A stretch of DNA of 64,000 nucleotides from Streptococcus sp. k-402 (GCF_013277515.1 NZ_VMNB01000004.1:203741-267740); one strand, 5' to 3'; positions 32,076 through 41,771 are shown, counted from the stretch's first letter. The notes: a model not told the origin generated them from the sequence alone. A program made the numbers and translations.

Positions 32076-32182
32076 GATACAGGAAAAGAGGTTGGAAAAT
32101 GATTCAACCTCTTTTATTAGTTTTCATTATTAGTTAGGAAGATACAATAGAAACCCTTTCAATAAATAATATTAGCTTATCC

Positions 32183-32974
32183 CTAGTATTGAAAAGACTG
32201 GATAGCTTCTTTCAAGTCATCTTGTAAACTATTTCTCTGGTCAAGTTGGACATAGACTTCCAACAGACAAGATCTAAAGTTGGAAAATTTGTAAAAATCC
32301 TCCCTTTCTTCTATCGGAAAGTCAACAGTTTTTATCCAAGAAGCTACTTGCTCTTGCGCTAACTTCCCTTGTAAAATCGGTTCATAGATCACTCTTGCTA
32401 AACGCCAATCTTCATCATCTGTAAAGCGAATCGAAATTCTTTTAAATAGTTGGCCAAGTATATCAAATACTTCATGAACTCTGTTTTTAGGAAAGTCTGG
32501 ATGACAAACCACCTCTGTCAGTAAATCGGCTCCATGTGCAAAAGCATGAACCCAACCATACTGACTTGAAAAACCCCTTGTATCCTTTTCTTTTGAAAGA
32601 TAATACAAACCCTGATTTAAAAGGACATTACGAATTACTGCATTTAATTCCTGATAAAAAATCGATTGCTGGTTGGCATCTGCCGACAAGAGATTTGCAT
32701 AAATAAGCGCCCTAAAAGAACGTTCAAGTGTTGGCAGGCCTACCTTATCAATCTCTTTATCGAGTCCTCCATCAGATAAAATTTCCTCAGCAATGAAATG
32801 AAATTGTTCCTGTGTAAATAGCTCTTCCTGAATCCCTCTAGCAAAGCTTGTAAAAACAAGATCATCGCGAATTTCTGGAGAAGGATCTCCCAAATGGTCA
32901 AGCAACCACTGGATTTCTTCATCATGATAACTTGGTTTTTCTTCTGCCATTTTTATAAGTAACTCTTGATACAT
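32183..32974 (-). CDS. DUF2785-type protein
   Basis: 263 residues from ATG 32974 (MYQELLIKMAEEKPSYHDEE), with TAGAGGTATTGCCC before it; an earlier in-frame start at 33022 lies inside the HxlR gene. All-helical look with a central GWVHAFAHGADLLTEVV block, which I associate with DUF2785. No signal peptide. Overlaps the end of the HxlR regulator gene by a few bases or starts just after it, so the two are expressed together. Function unknown. Confidence 0.8.
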   Translation of the reverse strand: MYQELLIKMAEEKPSYHDEEIQWLLDHLGDPSPEIRDDLVFTSFARGIQEELFTQEQFHFIAEEILSDGGLDKEIDKVGLPTLERSFRALIYANLLSADANQQSIFYQELNAVIRNVLLNQGLYYLSKEKDTRGFSSQYGWVHAFAHGADLLTEVVCHPDFPKNRVHEVFDILGQLFKRISIRFTDDEDWRLARVIYEPILQGKLAQEQVASWIKTVDFPIEEREDFYKFSNFRSCLLEVYVQLDQRNSLQDDLKEAIQSFQY

Positions 32975-32985
32975 GGGCAATACCT

Positions 32986-33318
32986 CTACATTTCTAGCAA
33001 CTTGATATAATCTAGACCCCATTTCTCGACAGCATCTAAAACAACTCTGAATTCCTGCCCCATTTCGGTTAAGCTGTACTCAACTCGTGGTGGAACTTCG
33101 GCATAGACCTTTCGTTGAACAATCTTATCCTTTTCTAATTGACGGAGATGACGGGTCAAAATAGTTTGAGTAATCCCAGGCAATAATCTCTGCAATTCTT
33201 TAAATCGTTTGGTACCCGTACTCAACTGGTAAATGATTACCAGTGCCCATTTCCCCGTTAAAACCCTCTGCGTTGTCGCAAATGGACAAATCCCATACTC
33301 ACTCACTTTATTTGTCAT
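32986..33318 (-). CDS. HxlR-family transcriptional regulator
   Basis: 110 residues. The family opening CPFATTQRVLTGKWALVIIYQL has the sensor-like cysteine near residue 10; the winged helix is LLPGITQTILTRHLRQLEKD and the wing PPRVEYSLTEMG. HxlR proteins respond to aldehydes, quinones or oxidants. Divergent from the NTF2-like gene across an inverted repeat. Confidence 0.92.
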   Translation of the reverse strand: MTNKVSEYGICPFATTQRVLTGKWALVIIYQLSTGTKRFKELQRLLPGITQTILTRHLRQLEKDKIVQRKVYAEVPPRVEYSLTEMGQEFRVVLDAVEKWGLDYIKLLEM

Positions 33319-33358
33319 AAAATATCTTCTTTCTATTTTTTAAAAAATTTATCTTTTA

Positions 33359-33386
33359 GTATCAATAAAAGTACTACTTTTGATAC
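33359..33386. promoter_or_regulatory. HxlR operator candidate
   Basis: GTATCAA (33359-33365) and TTGATAC (33380-33386) are perfect arms 14 bases apart, with a further TATCAAA at about 33391. It lies between the divergent HxlR and NTF2-like genes. Confidence 0.6.
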
Positions 33387-33466
33387 CAGCTATCAAAAAA
33401 GTGTCTACTTGTTTTTTTGTTTGTAACTGTTACAATTATATCATAAAAAAGAAATGGAGAATAGAT

Positions 33467-33856
33467 ATGTCAACAAACTTAGAAATTTTCAATGCTTATA
33501 ACCAAGCTTTAATTGCTGGTGACTTTCCTGGTGTCTTTGAAACGATGGCAGACGATATTGTCTGGCATCAACCTGGTAATCATAGTATATCTGGTACAGT
33601 TGTTGGTAAGGACAAGCTAGGAGCTCACCTAGCTACATTTGCTGAGAAAACTAATGGAACCTTTAAGGTGATAACAAATTGGGTTTCTGACAATAAGGAT
33701 TTAATCGCAGCCAATGTTACTTTTCTTGGAACACGGGCTGATGGTACTGAACTCAATATGAACGGGATTGACCTCTTCCGTATTGAAGACGGAAAAATCA
33801 AAGAAGTTTGGCTCTTCTCTTCAGATCAAGCTGAAGAAGATAGCTTTTGGGGATAA
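33467..33856 (+). CDS. NTF2-like (SnoaL-type) protein
   Basis: 129 residues from ATG 33467 (MSTNLEIFNAYNQALIAGDF), with AAATGGAGAATAGAT before it. The cone-like fold signature is DDIVWHQPGNHSISGTVVGKD and a closing FRIEDGKIKEVWLF, as in ketosteroid-isomerase-like proteins. Probably the main target of the divergent HxlR regulator. The ligand is unknown. Confidence 0.85.
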   Translation: MSTNLEIFNAYNQALIAGDFPGVFETMADDIVWHQPGNHSISGTVVGKDKLGAHLATFAEKTNGTFKVITNWVSDNKDLIAANVTFLGTRADGTELNMNGIDLFRIEDGKIKEVWLFSSDQAEEDSFWG

Positions 33857-33867
33857 TTTAAGAGGTA

Positions 33868-34010
33868 GGGACAAAAAATTTTGATTTTAGGAATTCTTTA
33901 TTCTAAATTTTTAAAATCGATAGATTAGAAAAAAAGCGAACAAGACAGAATTCTGAGTATCAGATAACTCGTTTTGTTCGCTTTTTATATTTAAGTTAAA
34001 CTTTTGTCCC
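33868..34010. repeat. Long inverted-repeat element, core type 2
   Basis: Nested inverted repeats: outer GGGACAAAA (33868-33876) / TTTTGTCCC (34002-34010), inner AAAAAGCGAACAA (33931-33943) / TTGTTCGCTTTTT (33974-33986). The inner core recurs at 53607-53659. It may end both convergent genes. Confidence 0.75.
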
Positions 34011-34023
34011 CGACTCTTTTAAT

Positions 34024-35820
34024 TTACTCTCCCAACTGGGCACTGTAGGCGATAATCTGGTCAACTGTGTCAGACAAGAACTGGATGGTATCACGGAGTG
34101 GTTTATCTGTTGAAATATCGGCTCCGATAATCATGGCTGACTCAAGCGGTGTCTTACTACCACCTGATTTGAGGAGATTGAGCCAGTCTTCAGCTCCGTT
34201 CTCAGAATGTTTCAGATGTAGGTAACCAGCTGTCGAGATTACAAGACCTGCAGAATAAGTATAGCTATACAAGCCCATGTAGTAGTGAGCTTGGCGCATC
34301 CAAGTCAAAGCTGCATCATCATCAATCTCAATGGCATCACCCCAGAAATCCGTCAAGACTTCCTTCATAATACTGTTGAGTTTGCTTGCCCCGAAGGTTT
34401 CTCCTTCTTCAATCAATGTATAAACCTTACGTTGGAAGGCTGCTTCCAAGAGGTGAGTGATAAAGTTATGGAAGTAGGTGTCTGTCAAGCGGTGAGCCAG
34501 AGCGAAGCGTTTTTGACGAGGGTCGTCAGATTGATGCTCCAAGTAATCACTGAGAAGCAATTCATTGAAGGTTGACGGCGCTTCAACATAGTAGGTCGAC
34601 ATGTGGGCATTAAAGTAGCTTTGATGATTATCTGAAAAGATGAATTGACCAGAATGCCCGATTTCATGAATCAAGGTATAGACATCGCTCAAACGCCCTG
34701 TCCAGCTCATGAGAACATAAGGGTGCACGCGATATGGATCCGCCGCATAGCCACCAGAATCCTTGCCACTATTGGCAGCGAAGTCCACCCAGCGCTCTTC
34801 TTGATAGCGAGCAACTTCCTGACAATATTCTTGACCCAAAGGTTCTACCGACTTCATGACCAAATCATAGGCATCGTCAATGGTCACTTGAGGATTGAGG
34901 GCGCTATCCAAGTCCAATTTCCAGTCTGCAAAGGTCATCTTTTCAAGACCATTGACCTTGGCAACATGCTTGAGGTATCTCTGTGCAACTGGGGCAAAAT
35001 CCTTCATGATGAGGTCAATCTGGCGGTCAAACATAGCACGGTCCACTTCTTGTTCAGCCAGAAGATAATCAAAGACGGAGTCATAGCCCTTCATATCAGC
35101 TAGTAGTTTTTCAGACTTAACTTGAGCTAGGTAGGCTGCCGCAGCCGTATTTTGGTGCTTACGAAGACCTTCTGAGAAGGAACGGAAGGATTTCTCACGA
35201 ACCTCAGCGTCCTCATGGTTTTGGTAGAAGTTCTCATAGGTAACAAAGCTATTTTTGTAGGTCTTGCCATGAGCTTCAAAGTCAGCCATTTCAAAATCCC
35301 CAGCTCGCATCTTAGTGTAAATATCCTGCGGACTGTAGAAAACCTCTCCTAAATTGGTCAAGGCCTTCTCCACATCAGCCCCTAGATAGTGAGCTTTTTT
35401 GATTTTTGCCTGACGAATGGCCGCCGTCAAATGAGGTAATTCACCCAAACGGTCCAAGACTTCCTCGTCTGCTGCCACCAAGGCATCGTCAAAGAAGGCC
35501 AAGGCTACGCTGGCGTCTGTTTCAAATTCCATCCCAGCTTGGGCAATATTGGCAAATTCGTCATTGCTATAGTCCGTCGTCTGAGGCATAAAACCATAGT
35601 TTCCAATATGGCTCATCTGAATGTAGATTTGCTCTAATTCCGCAAAGGCCTTTTCAAAATCCTCAAAAGTATGAAGATTACCCTTGTAATCACGGCTAAA
35701 TTGATTGATGTCTTCTCGAGCCTTCTCGATTGCACGTAAGAAATCCTCACGGTCTTGGTATAGGGCTGTTAAATCCCAAAGTTCCTTCTCTGGAAATTCT
35801 GAACGGTGTTTTTGTTCCAT
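34024..35820 (-). CDS. pepF: Oligoendopeptidase F
   Basis: M3 metallopeptidase that cuts oligopeptides of roughly 7-17 residues in the cytoplasm. 598 residues, normal length; zinc site HEIGHSGQFIF (about residue 390) with a downstream glutamate in VEAPSTFNELL. First residues MEQKHRSEFPEKELWDL are typical. Eleven bases after rsmE on the same strand. Confidence 0.97.
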   Translation of the reverse strand: MEQKHRSEFPEKELWDLTALYQDREDFLRAIEKAREDINQFSRDYKGNLHTFEDFEKAFAELEQIYIQMSHIGNYGFMPQTTDYSNDEFANIAQAGMEFETDASVALAFFDDALVAADEEVLDRLGELPHLTAAIRQAKIKKAHYLGADVEKALTNLGEVFYSPQDIYTKMRAGDFEMADFEAHGKTYKNSFVTYENFYQNHEDAEVREKSFRSFSEGLRKHQNTAAAAYLAQVKSEKLLADMKGYDSVFDYLLAEQEVDRAMFDRQIDLIMKDFAPVAQRYLKHVAKVNGLEKMTFADWKLDLDSALNPQVTIDDAYDLVMKSVEPLGQEYCQEVARYQEERWVDFAANSGKDSGGYAADPYRVHPYVLMSWTGRLSDVYTLIHEIGHSGQFIFSDNHQSYFNAHMSTYYVEAPSTFNELLLSDYLEHQSDDPRQKRFALAHRLTDTYFHNFITHLLEAAFQRKVYTLIEEGETFGASKLNSIMKEVLTDFWGDAIEIDDDAALTWMRQAHYYMGLYSYTYSAGLVISTAGYLHLKHSENGAEDWLNLLKSGGSKTPLESAMIIGADISTDKPLRDTIQFLSDTVDQIIAYSAQLGE

Positions 35821-35830
35821 TTTCTTCCTC

Positions 35831-36574
35831 TTATTTCTCTAATTCTAATAAAACACTAAGGGCTGATAAAGCGTAAAGTGGTGCTGTTTCTGCTCGCAAA
35901 ATACGAGGACCAAGTCCTGCAAGAACAGCTCCTTTTGCTTCAAAACTTTCGATTTCCGCAGGTGACAGGCCACCTTCTGGACCAAAGATAAAGAGTAATT
36001 TGGCTCCTTTTTCAAGACCAGTGACTGCTTGTAAAAGTGCAGCGGCTTCTCCTTCTTTGGCCGACTCTTCATAAGCTACTACGACGCGGTCAAACTGGTC
36101 AAGTTGGGCTAGAAAGTCTGCTTTCCTTTCAAAAAGCTGGATACTTGGAACAACATTACGCTTGCTTTGCTCGGCCGCTCCAAGGGCAATTTTTTCTAGT
36201 TTTTCGACCTTTTTACCCAATTTCTTTCCATCCCACTTAGCAACGGACCAATCGGCAGGAAAGGCCCAAATCTGGCTGGCACCCAGTTCGGTTACTTTTT
36301 GAGTGATAAACTCCAACTTGTCCCCCTTGGGAAAGCCGGATGCAATGGTCACTTGAACGGGCAGTTCCACATTGTCAGCTAATTCTTGGACCAACTCAAA
36401 CTGACGTGCTTCTACATCCAGCACGCGCGCCAAGCGCTTAATTCCATCATCAAAAACCAAAGTAACCTCATCATCTTCTTTCAAGCGCATAACCTGAAAC
36501 ATATGCTTGCTGGTTTCCTTGTCCTCAATGGTGACTGGCGAGGTAGCATTACCCTTGACAAAATACTGCTGCAT
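35831..36574 (-). CDS. rsmE: 16S rRNA (uracil-1498-N3)-methyltransferase RsmE
   Basis: SPOUT-class methyltransferase. 247 residues from ATG 36574 (MQQYFVKGNA), with GGAGG ending four bases before it. Knot motif FIFGPEGGLSPAEIE and LGPRILRAETAPLYAL at the C-terminus bind SAM. Follows prmA by one base; the pair is conserved in Firmicutes. Confidence 0.97.
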   Translation of the reverse strand: MQQYFVKGNATSPVTIEDKETSKHMFQVMRLKEDDEVTLVFDDGIKRLARVLDVEARQFELVQELADNVELPVQVTIASGFPKGDKLEFITQKVTELGASQIWAFPADWSVAKWDGKKLGKKVEKLEKIALGAAEQSKRNVVPSIQLFERKADFLAQLDQFDRVVVAYEESAKEGEAAALLQAVTGLEKGAKLLFIFGPEGGLSPAEIESFEAKGAVLAGLGPRILRAETAPLYALSALSVLLELEK

Positions 36575-36575
36575 A

Positions 36576-37526
36576 CTAGCCTCCAATCACACCTGAAATA
36601 TCCTTAGTTTTTTTGAAAACACAGGCATTCCATTCCCCTTGAACCATATGAGTTTCGAGGAAAAATCCAGCTGACTCAGCCGACTCGCGCACCATGCCCC
36701 ACTTGTCCTTAATAATTCCACTCATGATGAGGTAGCCTTCATCCTTGACCAAACGATAGGCATCGTCTGTCAGATGAATGAGGATATCCGCCAAGATGTT
36801 TGCCACGATGACATCTGCCTCAATCTCAACACCCTTAAGCAAGTCTCCAGCAGCAACATGGATATTTTCCATTCCAGGGTTGAGCTCAATATTTTCCTGA
36901 GCAACACGAACCGCCACATCATCCAGATCGTAGGCAAAGATTTCCTTAGCACCAAGCAGCGAGCTGGCAATAGAGAGAACCCCTGAACCAGTCCCCACAT
37001 CTAGCACTGTTTCCCCACCACGAAGAACCTGCTCCAAGGCAAAGAGGCTCATCTTGGTAGTTGGATGCGTTCCAGTACCAAAGGCCATACCAGGGTCCAG
37101 CTTGATAATCTTTTCCCCAGCAGTCGCCTCATAGTCTGTCCAAGACGGCACGATAGTCAAATCATGAGTGATACGAGCTGGTTCATAGTATTTCTTCCAG
37201 TTGTCTGCCCAGTCTTCCTCAGCCAAGGCAGTCGTCCCCATCTTGATCTCACCCAAATCCATAAAATCTGTCAATTCTGCTAGGCAAGCCTGTAAATCTG
37301 CCTCAACCACTTCCACATCTACCGTGTCAGGATAGTAGGCTGTCACTACGATTTCTTCCTGTTGCTCGACCTCTGGGAAAATCTCGCCGAAGCGGTCAAC
37401 ATTTCCCACATAGTCCATACTGTCTTCAATCGCGACACCTTGCGCTCCCAACTCAATCAAGAGATTGGAAACCAATTCCTCCCCCTCACGCTTCACTGTA
37501 ACTTTTAACTCTTGCCATGTTTCCAT
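36576..37526 (-). CDS. prmA: Ribosomal protein L11 methyltransferase PrmA
   Basis: Methylates L11 at several lysines and the N-terminus. 316 residues from ATG 37526 ([17 protein letters not shown]). SAM motif [14 protein letters not shown], substrate region [15 protein letters not shown] and post-motif NILADILI are all present. An in-frame ATG nine codons upstream is less likely. Confidence 0.97.
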   Translation of the reverse strand: METWQELKVTVKREGEELVSNLLIELGAQGVAIEDSMDYVGNVDRFGEIFPEVEQQEEIVVTAYYPDTVDVEVVEADLQACLAELTDFMDLGEIKMGTTALAEEDWADNWKKYYEPARITHDLTIVPSWTDYEATAGEKIIKLDPGMAFGTGTHPTTKMSLFALEQVLRGGETVLDVGTGSGVLSIASSLLGAKEIFAYDLDDVAVRVAQENIELNPGMENIHVAAGDLLKGVEIEADVIVANILADILIHLTDDAYRLVKDEGYLIMSGIIKDKWGMVRESAESAGFFLETHMVQGEWNACVFKKTKDISGVIGG

Positions 37527-37630
37527 ATTTAAGATACCAAGCCCGTAAAACACAAAACCAAAATAGGAAATTCTCTGAAGACGCTTGTGTCTAAGAGAAG
37601 TTTATCTTTTTAGCACAGTGTTTAGGGCGG

Positions 37631-37655
37631 GTTCAGTTTAGAAATGTAACTGAAC
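37631..37655. repeat. Hairpin between GNAT and prmA
   Basis: GTTCAGTT (37631-37638) / AACTGAAC (37648-37655), perfect 8-base arms with a 9-base loop, no strong T-run. Confidence 0.45.
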
Positions 37656-37663
37656 TATCCTTT

Positions 37664-38137
37664 CTATTTCTCTATGCATTTTTTCATGTAAACCATATCC
37701 ATACCTTCTTTTTCAGGTTCAATATGGGTTTGATGGTAGCCGTTCTTCTCATAGAAAGCAACCATACCTTCATCCTGTAATACCGTACACAAATCCCACT
37801 GTTTAATCATTGGAAATTCCTTTTCCAGCAATTTCAATCCTTCAGAACCATAACCTTTTCCTTGATACTGGGGCAAAATCGCTGCCGTTCCCAGCCAAGC
37901 CTCCGTCAACTCTTCATTGGTCTGAACTCGTAAAAATCCGATATTTTCTCCCTTTTCTTTCAAAAAGTAGTAATAGCTATTGGGACGCTCAACCAATTTC
38001 CACTTGATTCGTTCACGATCCTCGAGATAAGGATCATACTCATCTTGATATTTTTCATAGACAGCCTTAAAGCTAGCTCTTTGAATCGCAATGATGGTCT
38101 CCAAATCCTCTGCTCCTGCTCGTTCAAGTCTTATCAT
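37664..38137 (-). CDS. GNAT-family N-acetyltransferase
   Basis: 157 residues. Acetyl-CoA motif AILPQYQGKGYGSEGLKLLE (about residues 88-107), with FYEKNGYHQT near the end. It overlaps the NUDIX gene by four bases (ATGA). Acceptor unknown. Confidence 0.9.
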   Translation of the reverse strand: MIRLERAGAEDLETIIAIQRASFKAVYEKYQDEYDPYLEDRERIKWKLVERPNSYYYFLKEKGENIGFLRVQTNEELTEAWLGTAAILPQYQGKGYGSEGLKLLEKEFPMIKQWDLCTVLQDEGMVAFYEKNGYHQTHIEPEKEGMDMVYMKKCIEK

Positions 38138-38562
38138 AAACTTTCCTCCAAATAATCCCTCAATCTACCCTGCAACTGAGGTACAACTTGACTGGAAGTA
38201 AGAAATTCCTCGACATTCATTAACTGATAGCCCTGTCCTTCATCTCCAAATACAATCTGGTCAAACTGTTCTTGCGTTAACTTGCCGACTAGAAATACAG
38301 ATTGTTTATCCGCAAAAAGCATACTTGGATAAACCTTACTCCATAGCAGATAATCCTCAGTCAGATGAATTCCCAGTTCTTCATAAACTTCACGCGCCAC
38401 GCACTCAAAAGGACTTTCATCCCCCTCTCGTCCCCCACCGGGCAGTTCCCACATATTGGGCCAGGGAATGCTTGCCTTATCATCTCGTAAGATGGTCAAG
38501 AGCCTATCCCCACAAAACAAAGCAATCTTACAGCCTATGAAATCAGATATTTCTAGTTTCAT
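38134..38562 (-). CDS. NUDIX hydrolase, MutT-like
   Basis: 142 residues. The NUDIX box runs from GGGREGDESPFECVAREVYEELGI (given here in two parts: GGGREGDESPFEC and VAREVYEELGI), around residues 41-64. The family hydrolyses nucleoside-diphosphate derivatives. It overlaps the end of the upstream fragment by 20 bases and the GNAT gene by four. Confidence 0.9.
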   Translation of the reverse strand: MKLEISDFIGCKIALFCGDRLLTILRDDKASIPWPNMWELPGGGREGDESPFECVAREVYEELGIHLTEDYLLWSKVYPSMLFADKQSVFLVGKLTQEQFDQIVFGDEGQGYQLMNVEEFLTSSQVVPQLQGRLRDYLEESL

Positions 38563-38821
38563 CTTCAGTTCCTTCTGACATTTCCTTTTCCAGCTCGGCT
38601 AACCAGTTTTGATAATAGCTTTTCTCATCCCGTAACAACCGGCTGCTATTCATTTTCTGTCTAGCAATCTTCATAGCCATGTGAGTTTGAACTACATCTT
38701 TCTTTACCTTAAATTGATACCAAGCTTGAATGACCTGCATATCTGCTGTTTTTATAGATAAAAAGGATTTGACCCCTCGAATACTTACATATTCTTCCGC
38801 TTTCTTATTATCTCCTTCCAT
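38543..38821 (-). pseudogene. C-terminal fragment of the M50 protease-like protein
   Basis: 92 codons (MEGDNKKAEEYVSIRGVKSF...) in exactly the same frame as the gene upstream, from which it is separated by TAA-ATT-GCT-CTG. Read through the stop, the join would be SQLYLL-x-IALMEGDNKKAEE, a smooth helical repeat sequence. So this is most likely the tail of one protein cut by a nonsense change. It might restart at ATG 38821, which has no convincing ribosome site of its own. Confidence 0.7.
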
Positions 38822-38830
38822 CAGAGCAAT

Positions 38831-39631
38831 TTAAAGAAGGTATAATTGAGAACTAGTTTTAGACATTGGATTATCTGTTTTCTCTAACACAGACTGAAAC
38901 TGTTGCTTTGCAAGCTCTATATTATCATCCAATATGAATACCAACCCCTGAAGAGTCTGAACACTTTCTGCAAAACTCCCTCTCGCCTCCTCATCAACAG
39001 ACATGATAAAGTCTTTTAAATCATATTCTTGAGGAGCTAGCAAGGTCTGGGCAGAATGCCTCAACATCAGGTAGGCGTATTTCGTATTTTCAGGGTATTG
39101 TAGCAATTCCCAAATTTTTGCGCCATCGGTGATGCCGACTGGCAAAATGTTATTTAGGAAGAAAGACAAATTAAGAAAAATCCAAGTGCCTGCAAAATAC
39201 CAGCTTCTTGTCAAAAAACCAAACACTATCGCCAATAATATCAAGCTGAGATGAACCATCAAGCCTCCTGAAAGCATCAGGATGATTCTTTGATCGCTTT
39301 CATCCTCTTTTAAACCAATGTATTGAGCACCAACACTTTTCAGAATGGCTGTTCTACTAAGATGAAACCTGCCTGACTTTTTGGTCAAAATAAAATGTCC
39401 TAACCCAAAAGCCACCAGCCGATAGCCTGTCAAGTAGCCACAAAAAGCATGTCCCAGCTCATGAAGAATCAAGATTAAATACATACTTAGAAGAGCGAAG
39501 GCATAACCAAAAGTAAAGACTAAAACTGCAGAATACCCCAACTCTGCAAATGCGATTGTTCCACAAGCACAAGCCAGCATAATAAAGACAACAGCTAGCA
39601 CATAAACCAAATAAATCCCAATTTTCTTCAT
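38831..39631 (-). CDS. M50-type membrane metalloprotease-like protein, truncated
   Basis: 266 residues from ATG 39631 (MKKIGIYLVYVLAV). Four to six hydrophobic segments; the zinc motif HELGHAF follows YLILIL (about residue 62) and NILPVGITDGAKIWELL holds the second metal-site region, as in site-2 proteases, followed by the start of a helical repeat domain. TAA at 38831-38833 ends it early (see the adjoining fragment). The catalytic part is intact, so the truncated protein might still act. Confidence 0.78.
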   Translation of the reverse strand: MKKIGIYLVYVLAVVFIMLACACGTIAFAELGYSAVLVFTFGYAFALLSMYLILILHELGHAFCGYLTGYRLVAFGLGHFILTKKSGRFHLSRTAILKSVGAQYIGLKEDESDQRIILMLSGGLMVHLSLILLAIVFGFLTRSWYFAGTWIFLNLSFFLNNILPVGITDGAKIWELLQYPENTKYAYLMLRHSAQTLLAPQEYDLKDFIMSVDEEARGSFAESVQTLQGLVFILDDNIELAKQQFQSVLEKTDNPMSKTSSQLYLL

Positions 39632-39649
39632 AAAATCTCCATCCAACTC

Positions 39650-40120
39650 CTAGTATCTCGGATAAGGGTAAAACTCTCCCTCTTCCAAGCCGACTTTTCC
39701 TTCTTCAAAGACTTCTTGGTTCCATTCCATGACAAATTCTTCTGCTTCTGGGTCTTCCAAAAAGTCCATGAGGGCATCTAGTCCAACCTCGGCAGTATCT
39801 TTGAGGAATAGCGCAAAATAAGCTAAAAATTCGCGAGAAAATCCTTTTTTAGGTAGGTAAGGAATGACCGTCAAATAGTCTTCTGCATTGACTGTTGATT
39901 TGGCAGGATTGTAAAAAAGCACTGCTTCTTCAAAGAGAATGTCATCTGATGAAACCTCTCCATCTTCATCCACCATCTCCACACCTGCAGAGTTTTGTGC
40001 TTCCAATAGAAAACTCACTTCAACCGCGTGGTTACGCTTGTCCCAACTAATCTCAAAGTCAAAGGGAAAATTCTTCTCCAACTCTTCCTCTAAAACATCT
40101 AAAAATCCATATGTTGCCAT
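39650..40120 (-). CDS. DUF3013 protein
   Basis: 156 residues, highly acidic, ending VGLEEGEFYPYPRY. I recognise the streptococcal DUF3013 family, function unknown. First gene of the unit leading through M50 and NUDIX to GNAT. ATG 40120 follows AAAGAGGACAAA. Confidence 0.85.
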   Translation of the reverse strand: MATYGFLDVLEEELEKNFPFDFEISWDKRNHAVEVSFLLEAQNSAGVEMVDEDGEVSSDDILFEEAVLFYNPAKSTVNAEDYLTVIPYLPKKGFSREFLAYFALFLKDTAEVGLDALMDFLEDPEAEEFVMEWNQEVFEEGKVGLEEGEFYPYPRY

Positions 40121-40235
40121 TTTGTCCTCTTTCTATGCGACTCTTAAATCGCCCCGATTGCTCGGAAATATGCTAAAATAGATACTACCATCTTACCACA
40201 TATACATCAGAAAATCCACGTTAGAAAGGACTGCT

Positions 40236-41507
40236 ATGCCAGACAATCTCGCGCTTCGCATGCGCCCTAAAACCATCGACCAGGTAATCGGTCAGGAGCA
40301 TCTGGTCGGACCTGGAAAAATCATCCGCCGCATGGTGGAGGCCAACCGTCTGTCCTCCATGATTCTCTATGGACCTCCGGGAATAGGCAAGACCAGTATT
40401 GCCTCAGCCATCGCTGGAACGACAAAGTATGCCTTTCGAACTTTCAATGCAACAGTTGATAGTAAAAAACGACTGCAAGAAATTGCGGAAGAGGCTAAAT
40501 TCTCTGGTGGTCTCGTCCTATTACTAGACGAGATTCATAGACTAGATAAAACCAAGCAAGACTTCCTCTTGCCTCTCTTGGAAAGTGGACTAGTCATCAT
40601 GATTGGCGCTACGACTGAAAATCCTTTCTTTTCTGTCACTCCTGCCATTCGTAGCCGTGTTCAAATTTTTGAGTTGGAACCTCTGTCTAACCAAGACGTC
40701 AAAGAGGCCCTGCAGATAGCTCTAAGTAACCCTGAGCGTGGTTTTGATTTTCCAGTAGAACTAGATGAGGATGCGCTGGATTTCATCGCAACCTCTACAA
40801 ACGGAGACCTGCGTTCTGCCTTTAACTCGCTGGATTTGGCAGTTCTCTCTACCCCTGAAAATGACGAGGGCATCCGCCATATCACCCTCGACATCATGGA
40901 AAATAGCCTACAGCGAAGCTACATCACTATGGATAAGGATGGAGATGGCCACTATGATGTTCTCTCAGCCCTGCAAAAGTCTATCCGTGGCTCGGATGTG
41001 GATGCTAGTCTCCACTATGCTGCCCGCTTGATTGAGGCTGGTGATTTGCCAAGTCTCGCTCGACGCTTGACCGTTATCGCCTATGAAGATATCGGTTTGG
41101 CCAACCCTGAAGCCCAGATTCATACCGTGACTGCTCTGGATGCTGCACAAAGGATTGGTTTCCCAGAAGCCCGCATTCTCATTGCCAATGTCGTGATTGA
41201 TTTGGCCCTTTCTCCAAAATCCAACTCAGCCTATGTAGCTATGGATAAGGCACTTGCTGACCTCAAAACATCAGGTCATTTGCCCATTCCGCGACACTTG
41301 CGTGATGGTCACTACAGTGGAAGCAAGGAACTGGGAAATGCCCAAGACTATCTCTATCCCCACAACTATCCTGGAAATTGGATTAAACAAAACTATCTGC
41401 CAGAAAAAATTCGCAATCATCACTATTTCCAAGCAGAAGATACTGGTAAATATGAACGGGCTTTGGCTCAAAGAAAGGAAGCTATCGACCGTTTGCGAAA
41501 AATCTGA
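40236..41507 (+). CDS. rarA: Replication-associated recombination protein RarA (MgsA)
   Basis: AAA+ ATPase related to clamp loaders that acts at stalled forks. 423 residues: Walker A YGPPGIGKTS (about residue 45), Walker B LLLDEIHRLD, sensor 1 GATTENP, sensor 2 around GDLRSAFN. Start follows AGAAAGGACTGCT. The 6S RNA gene lies downstream, a neighbourhood known in Firmicutes. Confidence 0.96.
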   Translation: MPDNLALRMRPKTIDQVIGQEHLVGPGKIIRRMVEANRLSSMILYGPPGIGKTSIASAIAGTTKYAFRTFNATVDSKKRLQEIAEEAKFSGGLVLLLDEIHRLDKTKQDFLLPLLESGLVIMIGATTENPFFSVTPAIRSRVQIFELEPLSNQDVKEALQIALSNPERGFDFPVELDEDALDFIATSTNGDLRSAFNSLDLAVLSTPENDEGIRHITLDIMENSLQRSYITMDKDGDGHYDVLSALQKSIRGSDVDASLHYAARLIEAGDLPSLARRLTVIAYEDIGLANPEAQIHTVTALDAAQRIGFPEARILIANVVIDLALSPKSNSAYVAMDKALADLKTSGHLPIPRHLRDGHYSGSKELGNAQDYLYPHNYPGNWIKQNYLPEKIRNHHYFQAEDTGKYERALAQRKEAIDRLRKI

Positions 41508-41571
41508 AATCCTTTTCAAAAAATTGCACTTTCCTCTTGATTTTTTTTGAAAAAGTGGTATCATATAAACA

Positions 41572-41768
41572 TAGAAACGCTGTGGTGTACGACTTCACAC
41601 TTAAGTGTTGACCGACTATTTTTTGTATTATTAGGGAAACAAAAGTCTTCTAACAGCATGTAGGCCGTCTCACACGGAAACAGCTTCAGTTAGAGCGAGT
41701 TGCCCACCTGCTTAATTGCGCGGGTTCAATACAAACCGTGAAGTTTCGGCACCAATACAGCTTTTTTC
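41572..41768 (+). ncRNA. ssrS: 6S RNA
   Basis: About 190 bases that fold as one long rod: closing stem GCTGT (41579-41583) / ACAGC (41757-41761), a large internal bulge as in 6S RNA, and a T6 run at 41762-41767. Upstream are a TTGATT-like -35 (about 41537) and an extended -10 TGGTATCAT (41556-41564). It lies directly downstream of rarA, where 6S RNA is often found in Firmicutes. It binds RNA polymerase holoenzyme in stationary phase. A covariance search would confirm. Confidence 0.82.
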
Positions 41769-41771
41769 TTT

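Noticed and set aside
34645-35103. Plus-strand ORF of 152 codons opposite pepF
   Set aside because: Complementary to a conserved part of pepF and without recognisable protein features.
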